Assembly (NCBI GenBank): GCA_002010975.1
Contig: MTLU01000031.1
Coordinates: forward strand, 1-33,770
Reading direction: 5' to 3'
Length of the DNA stretch: 33,770 nt
DNA from: Candidatus Bathyarchaeota archaeon JdFR-07
GTDB lineage: Archaea > Thermoproteota > Bathyarchaeia > Bathyarchaeales > Bathycorpusculaceae
Shown here: piece after piece, positions 22,917-30,435 of the stretch
How the letters are laid out: every line of letters starts with the position of its first letter
Position numbering within the stretch: the stretch's first letter is position 1
The notes under the pieces: model-generated
The model's input: the letters and a program-made list of their open reading frames with translations, nothing else
The model's database searches: none
Told to the model about the DNA's origin: nothing
Position numbers and translations under genes: made by a program

Positions 22917-23396
22917 TTGGGGTTTCCTGAAAGAGTTTACACAAAAGATGAAGTGAGAAAGGCTAAGGAGCTTATAGATAAGGGATATAAACACAGATTA
23001 AAAATCATTGGAACCAAAGAATTTAAGGAGAAAGCAAGAGAAGCGCTTAAACTTGTTAAAACAGCTGGTTACTATGATTTTCTTAAAACTTATATTAGAG
23101 GCATAATCGAAATTGACGGTTTAACTCAGCTTCGGGAATCTGAGGCAGCCATTTGGGCAAATAAATATGCAGTTAAGAATCCTGTGGACGCTGCCAGTCT
23201 TTTCATACAAAAAGCTTTTCACATGAAGGAATTTTTAGAGGGAAAATTGTATTATGGTGGACAAGCAGAGAAACGTTCCGATGAAGAACGCATGCGTTTT
23301 CTCGAAATTTTGAAGAACAAAACTCGTAAAGAAGAAGTAAGAGAAGAATGTGAAAGGCTTTTGACTTTATGGAACGAAAGCTATTTGGTTTACTGA
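22917..23396 (+). CDS. Conserved hypothetical helical protein
   Basis: 159 residues, no named family recognised. Predicted mostly helical and soluble: KDEVRKAKELIDKGY, EFKEKAREALKLVKTAGYYDFLKTYIRGIIEIDG, then NPVDAASLFIQKAFHMKEFLEGKLYYG, and a charged C-terminal coil. The block YYDFLKTYIRGIIEIDGLTQLRES looks like a core conserved motif with aromatic and acidic residues. It starts from TTG 22917 with AAAGGCGA just before, 46 bp after eS25, so it is likely cotranscribed. Its last 7 bases overlap tail-to-tail with the cyclophilin-like gene. Placement with histone and eS25 hints at an informational role (inference only). Confidence 0.6.
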   Translation: MGFPERVYTKDEVRKAKELIDKGYKHRLKIIGTKEFKEKAREALKLVKTAGYYDFLKTYIRGIIEIDGLTQLRESEAAIWANKYAVKNPVDAASLFIQKAFHMKEFLEGKLYYGGQAEKRSDEERMRFLEILKNKTRKEEVREECERLLTLWNESYLVY

Positions 23397-23770
23397 ATGC
23401 TTTCTACTCGAATTTTTGTTCCGCTTTTGACTTGGTTGAAAAGTTCAAGGTTTTTCGTTATTTTTCCTAAAACGTTTACTGGGCTATAGGGTTGAGATTC
23501 ACCATAGAATATGCATAGGGCGCTTCCCATAGGCCAAAATGCGATTGTTCCCTTTTCAACAGTGCTTTTGGCTTTCTCTTCTCCCATTTTGACAGGGGTT
23601 TCGAAATAAACTTCTTCTTTCCAAATGGCGGCTCTTCCTTCTATTGGAAGTTTTCGCATAATCATATCTATGGTTCTCGGCGCCAAAAAGCGTACAAGTT
23701 CACCTTCTGCTTCACCTAATCCTTCAATGACAAATTTGATTTTTATCCGTGAAATTTCTTCTTCGCTCAT
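23390..23770 (-). CDS. Cyclophilin-like fold protein (TM1367/DUF369 type)
   Basis: 126 residues with a small beta-barrel pattern. IKFVIEGLGEAEGELVRFLAPRTIDMIMRKLPIEGRAAIWKEEVYFETP is followed by KGTIAFWPMGSALCIFYGESQPYSPVNVLGKI. This is the archaeal/bacterial family with a cyclophilin-like fold, but without the known isomerase residues of true cyclophilins; biochemical role unknown. Its start overlaps the stop of the upstream cyclic-DPG synthetase gene by 4 bp (ATGA type), so the two are translated together and may work in the same process. Confidence 0.78.
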   Translation of the reverse strand: MSEEEISRIKIKFVIEGLGEAEGELVRFLAPRTIDMIMRKLPIEGRAAIWKEEVYFETPVKMGEEKAKSTVEKGTIAFWPMGSALCIFYGESQPYSPVNVLGKITKNLELFNQVKSGTKIRVESIQ

Positions 23771-25098
23771 TGCTTAATCATCTCCATTATGGATTTTTCA
23801 AGTATTTCTTCAAGAGAATTTGGACCAAGAATACGGAGCTCATATTTTACTCTTACTGCGGGTTTGTTGATATTCATGACTCTCCTTAAATCGATAGGTG
23901 TACCTATTACTACAACGTCACATGGTGTGCGAGTAATTGTTTCTTTAAGTTCGCTTATTTGTTCCTTGCCGTATCCTAATGCCGGAAGAATTGCTCCTAG
24001 ATGGGTATATTTTTGGTAGGCTTTTTTTATAGAACCTACAGCATAAGGTCTGGGGTCCACAATTTCATTAGCTTCAAACCTCTTCGCTATTATCGTAGCA
24101 GCACCATATGGCATATCACCGTGAGTCAAGGTCGGACCATCTTCTATTACTAACACCCTTTTTTCTTTGATTAATTCTGGCTTGTCAACCGTTATAGGCG
24201 AGGCAGCCTCAAGAATTATGGCGTTAGGGTTAACTGTTTTTATGTTTTCTTTAACCTTCTGAACATTTTCAGGTTTAGCCGTTTCCACCTTGTTTATTAT
24301 TACTACATTTGCCATTCGCAGATTAGCTTCTCCAGGATGATACGTGAGTTCATGTCCTGGTCTATGAGGATCTGCAACGACGATGTGTAAATCTGGTTGA
24401 TAAAAAGGAAGGTCGTTGTTGCCACCGTCCCATACAATGACATCAGCCTCTTTTTCTGCCTCTCCCAAAATTTTCTCGTAGTCTACACCCGCGTAAACGA
24501 TTATGCCATTGTCTATGTGCGGTTCGTACTCCTCTCTTTCTTCAATAGTGCACCCATACTTATCTAAATCTTCATAGGAAGCAAAACGTTGGCAAACCTG
24601 CTTTCTTAAATCACCATAGGGCATGGGATGCCTTATGACTACAACTCTTAAGCCCTTATTTTTAAGGATTTTTGCAACTTTCCGTGAGGTTTGGCTTTTT
24701 CCGGATCCTGTTCGGACAGCTCCCACAGATACTACTGGAACTTTAGCTTTCAACATTGTTGTTTTCGGTCCCATAAGACGGAAGTCTGCGCCGCTTGCCA
24801 AGGCTAAGGAAGCCTTGTGCATTACATATTCGTGAGAAACATCGCTGTAGGCAAAAATAACTTGGTCAACATCATATTTTTTCACTAATTCTGGTAGCTT
24901 TTCTTCTGGGTATATAGGTATGCCGTTTGGATATTTTGAACCAGCGAGTTCTGGGGGGTAAACTCTTTCTTCTATGCCAGGTATTTGTGTGGCTGTGAAG
25001 GCTACAACCTCGTATGCGTCATTGTTTCTGAAATGGACGTTAAAGTTGTGGAAGTCTCTTCCCGCAGCACCCATTATAATGATCTTGATTTTTTGCAT
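23767..25098 (-). CDS. cpgS: Cyclic 2,3-diphosphoglycerate synthetase-like P-loop protein
   Basis: 443 residues, matching the cPGS family size. The N-terminal third is Rossmann-like (IIIMGAAGRDFHNFNVHFR). The central P-loop GAVRTGSGKS (residues 126-135) is followed by QTSRKVA, then VVIRHPMPYGDLRKQ and DVIVWDGGNNDLPF (Walker B-type acidic). The C-terminal part has IEDGPTLTHGDMPYGAA and LPALGYGKEQ. True cPGS makes the thermoprotectant cyclic 2,3-bisphosphoglycerate from 2,3-BPG and ATP in methanogens. Many archaea carry the homologue without known cDPG, so the substrate here is inferred. It overlaps the cyclophilin-like gene. A TATA-like TTTTAAAT is about 25 bases before the ATG. Confidence 0.78.
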   Translation of the reverse strand: MQKIKIIIMGAAGRDFHNFNVHFRNNDAYEVVAFTATQIPGIEERVYPPELAGSKYPNGIPIYPEEKLPELVKKYDVDQVIFAYSDVSHEYVMHKASLALASGADFRLMGPKTTMLKAKVPVVSVGAVRTGSGKSQTSRKVAKILKNKGLRVVVIRHPMPYGDLRKQVCQRFASYEDLDKYGCTIEEREEYEPHIDNGIIVYAGVDYEKILGEAEKEADVIVWDGGNNDLPFYQPDLHIVVADPHRPGHELTYHPGEANLRMANVVIINKVETAKPENVQKVKENIKTVNPNAIILEAASPITVDKPELIKEKRVLVIEDGPTLTHGDMPYGAATIIAKRFEANEIVDPRPYAVGSIKKAYQKYTHLGAILPALGYGKEQISELKETITRTPCDVVVIGTPIDLRRVMNINKPAVRVKYELRILGPNSLEEILEKSIMEMIKQ

Positions 25099-25175
25099 AA
25101 GTTTTCCCCAACAAGAATTTAAAATGGGAATATCTTACTACAGAATTTATTCCATATAAACGTTAACTTGAGGTC

Positions 25176-26279
25176 CTATTCTAGAAGATGTAGGAGCGTA
25201 TGACTTATGTATTCTACTTGCTCTTGTGTGACGTTTGGGTGGACCGGTAGTGAGAACACTTGATTTGCAGCTTTTTCTGTTTCTGGAAGCCGATATTTTC
25301 TGAATTTGCTATAGTAAGGCATCAAATGTATAGGACATCTATAGTAAACCTGAGCGTCAATTCCTTTTTGTCTTAACTTTTCTAGAATTCTGTTTCTTTG
25401 CTGTTTTTCCGCGTTTTTCAATCTTACGGTATATAAGTACCAACTGTGTTGATAACCGTCGGGTTCTTTTGGTAATTCCAGTTTTTCTGCATCTTTTAGA
25501 TTTTCAGTTAATTTTTCCGCGTTTTCCCGTCTTTTAGCCAAGAATCTTGGCAGTTTTTCTAGTTGCACACTTCCTATTGCCGCTTGAATTTCAGGCATGT
25601 GATAGTTATGCCCAAGCATTATAGACTTGTATTTTTCTTTTTCTCCATGGCTTCTCATAAATCGCATTTTTTCAGCCAGTTCATCATCATTTGTTGTCAC
25701 CATTCCCCCTTCGCCTGTCGTCATGTTTTTGCTTGCATAAAAACTCCAGCAGGCAGCATCTGCAAAAGTTCCAAGCGGTTTTTCTTTGTAGCTGGCTCCA
25801 TGAGCTTGCGCCGCATCTTCGATGATTATTAATCCGTGTTTTTCTGCAATTTCTTTTATGGGTTGCATGTTGGCTGGCAAGCCGTAAAGGTGCACTGGCA
25901 TCACTGCCTTCGTCTGGTCTGTTATGCACTTCTCAATTTTCTCAGAAGAAACATTGTATGTTTCCGGATCGATGTCTACAAAAACTGGCTTGGCCCCAAC
26001 AAGGACAACAACTTCTGCCGTTGCTACAAATGTGAAACTAGGCAAAATTACTTCGTCTCCAGTTTTTATGTTAGCTGAAGAAAGGGCTAAATGCAGGGCA
26101 GCTGTACCAGTGTTCACTGCTATCGCATGTTTTGCTCCTACAAATTTTGCAAATTCCTTTTCAAATTTTGTAACCATTGGACCCGCGCCTAGTCCATGGG
26201 TTAAAATTCCGCTTTCTAAAACCTTTACAACAGCTTCTATTTCCTCTTTGCCAATTTGGGGTGCGTTTATAGGAATCAT
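25176..26279 (-). CDS. DegT/DnrJ/EryC1-family sugar (PLP) aminotransferase
   Basis: 367 residues, fold type I PLP enzyme. N-terminus IPINAPQIGKEEIEAVVKVLESG, then AVNTGTAALHLAL (PLP phosphate loop), LPSFTFVATAEV, IEDAAQAHGASY with Asp155, and the PLP lysine K184 in FYASKNMTTGEGGM. The C-terminal half has GHNYHMPEIQAAIG and QVYYRCPIHLMPYY. Members transaminate nucleotide-linked keto-sugars for surface glycans and N-linked glycosylation. Substrate unknown; no other sugar-nucleotide gene is adjacent, which is unusual for this family. A TATA box 24 bases before the ATG suggests a leaderless transcript. Confidence 0.9.
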   Translation of the reverse strand: MIPINAPQIGKEEIEAVVKVLESGILTHGLGAGPMVTKFEKEFAKFVGAKHAIAVNTGTAALHLALSSANIKTGDEVILPSFTFVATAEVVVLVGAKPVFVDIDPETYNVSSEKIEKCITDQTKAVMPVHLYGLPANMQPIKEIAEKHGLIIIEDAAQAHGASYKEKPLGTFADAACWSFYASKNMTTGEGGMVTTNDDELAEKMRFMRSHGEKEKYKSIMLGHNYHMPEIQAAIGSVQLEKLPRFLAKRRENAEKLTENLKDAEKLELPKEPDGYQHSWYLYTVRLKNAEKQQRNRILEKLRQKGIDAQVYYRCPIHLMPYYSKFRKYRLPETEKAANQVFSLPVHPNVTQEQVEYISHTLLHLLE

Positions 26280-26296
26280 CTTATCGCCTAAGGCAA

Positions 26297-26308
26297 AATA
26301 TACAATTC
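26297..26308 (-). promoter_or_regulatory. TATA box of the DegT aminotransferase gene
   Basis: Minus-strand TTGTATATTTTG is centred about 24 bases before ATG 26279, the spacing of a leaderless archaeal promoter. Just upstream, after the serK-like stop, the minus strand carries a pyrimidine tract (TTTTTTCCTCCTCTTTT, 26347-26363) that could terminate the preceding transcript. Together these argue that DegT is a separate unit. Confidence 0.45.
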
Positions 26309-26362
26309 TTGTTGCTAATAACTTATGCGTTCGCGTTTTTGCATTAAAAGAGGAGGAAAAAA

Positions 26363-26989
26363 TTAAAGCAGATTTAGGTTTTTAATTCTTCTTAAAAATT
26401 CTTCTATTTCTCTTTCCACTTCCTGTTTTCGTTTAACCAGAAAATCCAGCTCTTCTTTTAATTCTTCAAGCCATTTTTTTATGGTTAATCCGCATTTTTC
26501 TTCGGACATAGGAACCAGATATTGTGAGATATCTTGGGGTGCAGTTTTTCCCAACAGTTCTAAGGGATAGTTTATTTGTTGGAATTTGGAAAAGGGGAAG
26601 AAATGCCTTGTTGATTTAGGTTTCATTAGACATCCGCTTAACCCGGCAGATATCACTTTCTCGATAGGTATTTCGTTGTTTGAATTGCATATGTAACGGT
26701 GAATTCTTCGTGTTCCCACACGTATTTTCGGATTTTTAAAAACATCAATGAGTATCGTGGGAATGAATGTGTAACCTAGATTTTTTAGAGCTAGCCAACG
26801 GTGCATTCCGTCAAGAATCACATGTGTTTTGTTATCTGCTATTATTGGATACTTTAGAAAACCATCGCTAAGTATCTCTCTTTTAAGAAGTTCCAGATAA
26901 AGGGGTGAACCCTTTTCGTGAGGCTTTAATTCGTTAATTGGCATCAAAACAATGTTGGTATGTTTTTCTAGAGAGATTATGGACGTCAC
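26363..26989 (-). CDS. SerK-like ParB/sulfiredoxin-fold kinase (free L-serine kinase homologue) with C-terminal coiled coil
   Basis: 208 residues. The ParB/Srx-fold core carries INELKPHE (E25), HVILDGMHRWLAL (D60-G-M-H63-R64) and PKSTRHFFPF (T127, R128, H129). I recall the same three blocks (KPHE, DGHHRW, PKTTRH..PF) in Thermococcus SerK, the ADP-dependent kinase that makes O-phosphoserine from free L-serine. It differs by a C-terminal extension, residues 165-203, a charged coiled coil (KKWLEELKEELDFLVKRKQ). GTG start at 26989; GGTGA overlaps the end of trpB2 and is six bases away. The gap to trpB2 is 11 bp, so one transcript is likely. A DNA-binding ParB role is less likely: no HTH follows the ParB fold. 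Confidence 0.72.
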   Translation of the reverse strand: MTSIISLEKHTNIVLMPINELKPHEKGSPLYLELLKREILSDGFLKYPIIADNKTHVILDGMHRWLALKNLGYTFIPTILIDVFKNPKIRVGTRRIHRYICNSNNEIPIEKVISAGLSGCLMKPKSTRHFFPFSKFQQINYPLELLGKTAPQDISQYLVPMSEEKCGLTIKKWLEELKEELDFLVKRKQEVEREIEEFLRRIKNLNLL

Positions 26990-27000
26990 CAGATTTCACC

Positions 27001-28359
27001 TTAGCGGTTGAAGGTTGGGATTTCTATTCTCTCTGGTTGGTAATCCACAAGTTTGCCTTCGAGGAATTGTTCGTAAGCTGAAAGATCAAGCAAGCCGTGT
27101 CCGCTATAGTTCATGGCGATAATCTTTTTTTCTCCTGTCTTTTTACATCTTAAAGCCTCGTCTACCACATATTTGAGGCTGTGAGCAGTTTCTGGTGCGA
27201 TTATTAATCCTTCAGTCTGAGCTAAAATTCTAGCTGCTTGGAAAATTTCGGTTTGGTTGTAAGCAACTGAGCGTATATAGCCTTTGTGTATTAGATATGA
27301 TATTGAAGGGGCCATTCCGTGGTATCTTAAACCACCAGCATGGATTGGAGGACAAGCATATCCGTGGCCTATTGTTAACATCTTAAGTAAGGGAGTCATC
27401 TTTCCTGTGTCGCCATAGTCATAAGTGTATTTGCCTTTCGTTGTATGGGGGACTGCCTTAGATTCACATGCCACAAATTTTGTGTCTGTTTTGCCTTTTA
27501 GTTTGTCCATCAGAAAGGGATAGCAGAAACCGGCGTAGTTGGAGCCTCCTCCTATGCATCCGCAGATTACATCAGGGTATTTGTCTATGAATTCAAACTG
27601 TTTTTTTGCTTCTAAGCCTATTATGGTTTGATGCATAAGAACATGATTAAGGACTGAGCCTAGAGAGTATCTTGTGTCTTCATGGGTTAGGGTATCTTCT
27701 ATGGCTTCGCTTATGGCTATTCCGAGTGTTCCAGGGTTTTCAGGGTTTTCTTTTAGGAGTTTTCTTCCAAAATTTGTTTGGTTGCTTGGAGATGGAAACA
27801 TTTCTGCGCCATATATTTGAGCAATGATTCGTCTGCCTGGTTTTTGATAGTAACTTGCTTTAACCATGTAGATTCTGCATTTTAATCCGAAAATGGTGCA
27901 TGAAAAGGCTAGAGCTGTTCCCCACTGGCCTGCTCCTGTTTCTGTTACTAGTCTTTTTATCCCTTGTTCTTTGTTATAGTAGGCTTGAGCAAGAGCAGTG
28001 TTTGTCTTGTGGCTTCCAGTAGGGCTGAAGTTTTCGCATTTGAAATATATTTGTGCTTGGGTTTTCAGATATTTTTCTAATCTTCTAGCTCTATATAGAG
28101 GCGTTGGGCGTGGCAACCTCTGATAGGCGTCAAGTACTTCATCGGGTATTTTGATATAACGTTGTGTGGAAACTTCTTGTTTTATAAGTTCTTTTCCAAA
28201 GATCCTTTCTAGAAGTTGGGGGCTTATGGGTTTTAGAGTTGTGGGATCTAAAGGTGGTGGCAGGGGTTCGGGGAGGTCTGCTTGGATGTTGTACCATTCA
28301 GTTGGGATTTCTTCAGGATTCAGTTGGATAAAGCTTTCATTGTTTTTTGATTTATGCAT
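27001..28359 (-). CDS. trpB2: Tryptophan synthase beta subunit-like protein, TrpB2 type
   Basis: About 452 residues, the longer TrpB2 class rather than TrpB1 (about 400). The N-terminal extension with IPTEWYNIQADLPEPLPPPLDPTT is characteristic of TrpB2. The PLP lysine is in TGSHKTN, the catalytic Glu in VTETGAGQWG, and the phosphate loop in CIGGGSNYAG; AGGLRYHGMAPSISYL and NYSGHGLLDL follow. It condenses indole with a serine-type donor to give tryptophan. TrpB2 proteins do not pair with classical TrpA, and some prefer O-phosphoserine (family knowledge). Start: ATG 28359, six bases after AGAGGT; the ATG at 28365 is too close. No trpA is nearby. Divergent from an HTH-ACT regulator and followed by the serK-like gene. 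Confidence 0.9.
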   Translation of the reverse strand: MHKSKNNESFIQLNPEEIPTEWYNIQADLPEPLPPPLDPTTLKPISPQLLERIFGKELIKQEVSTQRYIKIPDEVLDAYQRLPRPTPLYRARRLEKYLKTQAQIYFKCENFSPTGSHKTNTALAQAYYNKEQGIKRLVTETGAGQWGTALAFSCTIFGLKCRIYMVKASYYQKPGRRIIAQIYGAEMFPSPSNQTNFGRKLLKENPENPGTLGIAISEAIEDTLTHEDTRYSLGSVLNHVLMHQTIIGLEAKKQFEFIDKYPDVICGCIGGGSNYAGFCYPFLMDKLKGKTDTKFVACESKAVPHTTKGKYTYDYGDTGKMTPLLKMLTIGHGYACPPIHAGGLRYHGMAPSISYLIHKGYIRSVAYNQTEIFQAARILAQTEGLIIAPETAHSLKYVVDEALRCKKTGEKKIIAMNYSGHGLLDLSAYEQFLEGKLVDYQPERIEIPTFNR

Positions 28360-28407
28360 ATACATGTACCTCTATGTGTTTTTTTGTCCATTTATGTATA
28401 TTAGTAG

Positions 28408-28462
28408 ACTTAAAAGTACACGAACATATTTATACTTTATTGCACAAAAACGTACATTAAGG
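28408..28462. promoter_or_regulatory. Candidate operator: inverted repeat flanking the regulator TATA box
   Basis: CTTAAAAGTACACG (28409-28422) and CGTACATTAAGG (28451-28462) are imperfect inverted copies (CTTAA..GTAC..CG / CG..GTAC..TTAAG). The GTAC cores are 36 bp apart. Between them lies ATATTTATAC (28426-28435), the likely TATA box for the plus-strand regulator gene. A third GTAC sits at 28366-28369 directly before trpB2. Confidence 0.42.
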
Positions 28463-28472
28463 AAAACGCAAT

Positions 28473-28976
28473 ATGTGGAACAATATAAAAAAACACTTAG
28501 AAGCATATCCTGAACGGTTAAAAGTAGCGCGCGTCTTAGTGGAAAACGGACTAAGTGTAAAAGACGGAAAAATTTACCTTAACGAAATTGAGATTCCACC
28601 AATACGCATAGCCCGTGTCGCTGGAGTAGATAGACGCACAGTGAACGAGACTCTTAATACTATAAGATCACATCGGGAGCTTCGAATGATATTTGAAGGA
28701 TTGCGTTCTGCTGGCCATTCATTAAAGGAGATTGCTAGATATTTAGATTTAGGGGTTGTGGAAATAACTCCGGTAGACGCCAGAATTCCTGGCATTCTGG
28801 CGAATTCTGCTATGATCATTGCTAAAAAAGGCTTGAGTATAAGGCAGGCGATAGTGGATGATCCTGAACTTTCTCCTGAACCTAAACTTACGTTGATTGT
28901 TGAAAGAAAAATTCCTGGAGAGCTAGTTCCAGAATTCTTAAAAATAAGTGGAGTAGCCAAAGTTTCGATATACTAG
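28473..28976 (+). CDS. HTH and ACT-domain regulator of amino acid metabolism
   Basis: 167 residues. Residues about 42-66 form a helix-turn-helix (PPIRIARVAGVDRRTVNETLNTI). Residues about 94-167 form an ACT-like ligand-binding domain (VVEITPVDARIPGILANSAMIIAKKGLSIRQAI, ending ISGVAKVSIY). This matches the archaeal family of predicted regulators of amino acid metabolism that contain an ACT domain. ACT domains sense amino acids, so tryptophan or serine sensing here is a reasonable inference from the divergent trpB2-serK pair. ATG start at 28473. The promoter lies inside an inverted repeat, consistent with autoregulation. Confidence 0.82.
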   Translation: MWNNIKKHLEAYPERLKVARVLVENGLSVKDGKIYLNEIEIPPIRIARVAGVDRRTVNETLNTIRSHRELRMIFEGLRSAGHSLKEIARYLDLGVVEITPVDARIPGILANSAMIIAKKGLSIRQAIVDDPELSPEPKLTLIVERKIPGELVPEFLKISGVAKVSIY

Positions 28977-29101
28977 GCGCATAACTGTGGCATAGTTTAG
29001 AATACTTCTATGGGCGGAAGTTTTAAACAAAGTTTTGCTCTCATGGTTAGACAAGTTTTATATTTCCTGAGAGTTTTAGTAGGCGTCAAAGGTGAAAGGT
29101 T

Positions 29102-30319
29102 ATGGTAAATTTTGATTTCAGTGAAGAACAAAAATTATTTCGAAAAGCAGTTCGCGAATGGTGTGAAAAAGAACTTCCCTTAGAAAGAATCAGAGAGATG
29201 GACAGCCAAGGCGAAATCCCTAAAGAAATAATCAAAGGTTTAAGCGATTTGGGACTTCTTCTTATGACTATTCCAGAAGAACATGGGGGAGCTGGCACTG
29301 ATTGGACCACTGCATGCATAGCAGCAGAGGAGTTGGGATACGCTGACATAAGCATCGCTTTGCCTGTACTCTTCCTAGTTGAAAATTCTTGGGGCTTTGT
29401 GGTGGATAAATACTGCACAGAACAAATCCGTGAGAAAGTGATTCGCAAAGCAGTGAAAGGTGAAGCTTTTGTTGGCATAGCCTCAACAGAGTCTGGCGGT
29501 GGCTCAGATGTCGCAGCAATAAAAACCACAGGTCGAAAAGAAGGAGATTATTGGATTATAAATGGAGAGAAAACCTACATAAGTGGTACAGAAGAAGTTA
29601 AGAAACTAGGAGGGGGGTACTTTCTATTAGCGAGAACTTCGCCTCCTCCACCTGGAGCTTCTCATAGGGGAATCACGGCTTTTTATTTGCCTATAAATGC
29701 TGGTGGCGTCGAACTTGGCAAGCGTCTAGAGGAAATGGGAAGGATGGCTATATCCACTGGAAGCATAATCATGGAAAATGTTAAGATACCTGACAGTTAT
29801 CGGTTAGGGGAAGAAGGAAAGGGATTCTATTTAACTATGGAAGGTTTTGACAATGCAAGACTTCTAATAGGTGCTACATGTTTGGGGGCTGCGCAGAGGG
29901 CTCTAGAAATTGGTATGGAGTACATCAAAGAAAGGAAAGCTTTTGGAAATCCTATAGGAAAGTATGAAGGAATACAGTTTGACCTTGCAGATCTTTGGGC
30001 TGAACTTGAGGCTTTAAGGTCTTTGGTTTATAGAACAGCTTGGATGAATGATGAGAAGTATAAGAATAAACGTTTCACGCCTCATGAAGTAGCAAAATAC
30101 ATATCGGCAGTTAAGTTGAAAGTTCCTCCTTTCGCTTTCAAAACTTTTGAGCATGTGCTGCTATGGTTAGGTGCTTGGGGATACAGTAAAGAATGTCCCC
30201 TTGAAATGGGATTACGCGGGATAATGTCATATTATATAGGCGCGGAAGGCACTGTAAACATTCAAAGAATAGTTATAGCAAGGGAACTGTTAGGAAAAGA
30301 TTACATACCATACAAATAG
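29102..30319 (+). CDS. Acyl-CoA dehydrogenase
   Basis: 405 residues, three-domain FAD flavoenzyme. It oxidises acyl-CoA to enoyl-CoA (or the reverse, for some archaeal routes). Blocks: FSEEQKLFRKAVREWCEKELP at the N-terminus, GIASTESGGGSDVAAIKTTG (FAD/substrate beta domain, usually TEP..GSD), ARLLIGATCLGAAQRALE, YIKERKAFGNPIGKYEGIQF, and a C-terminal YIGAEGTVNIQRIVIAREL. The Glu in AEGT aligns with the catalytic base of medium-chain enzymes. Acyl specificity is unknown. AAAGGTGA precedes the ATG by six bases; a TATA-like GTTTTATATTT lies about 40 bases upstream. No ETF or acyl-CoA ligase is visible nearby. Confidence 0.92.
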   Translation: MVNFDFSEEQKLFRKAVREWCEKELPLERIREMDSQGEIPKEIIKGLSDLGLLLMTIPEEHGGAGTDWTTACIAAEELGYADISIALPVLFLVENSWGFVVDKYCTEQIREKVIRKAVKGEAFVGIASTESGGGSDVAAIKTTGRKEGDYWIINGEKTYISGTEEVKKLGGGYFLLARTSPPPPGASHRGITAFYLPINAGGVELGKRLEEMGRMAISTGSIIMENVKIPDSYRLGEEGKGFYLTMEGFDNARLLIGATCLGAAQRALEIGMEYIKERKAFGNPIGKYEGIQFDLADLWAELEALRSLVYRTAWMNDEKYKNKRFTPHEVAKYISAVKLKVPPFAFKTFEHVLLWLGAWGYSKECPLEMGLRGIMSYYIGAEGTVNIQRIVIARELLGKDYIPYK

Positions 30320-30388
30320 CTTTCTACGCCCTTCAACCTTTTTATTTATTTGAATTCTTTAAGTTCTTCATGTTAGATAGCAAAAATA

Positions 30389-30428
30389 CTTAAATACTTT
30401 CTTTTAGTGCGCTCCTTCAAAGACGAGG
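30389..30428 (+). promoter_or_regulatory. Promoter and ribosome binding site of the korABC run
   Basis: CTTAAATAC (30389-30397) is a TATA box, giving a start near 30418. GACGAGG at 30422-30428 is the ribosome binding site seven bases before ATG 30436. A T-rich tract CCTTTTTATTTATTT at about 30339-30353 after the acyl-CoA dehydrogenase could end that transcript. Confidence 0.45.
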
Positions 30429-30435
30429 AAATAAT

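Noticed and set aside
26363-26989. ParB-type chromosome partitioning protein
   Set aside because: Only the ParB/sulfiredoxin fold is present, with no HTH after it and no ParA gene; the block order matches SerK kinases better.
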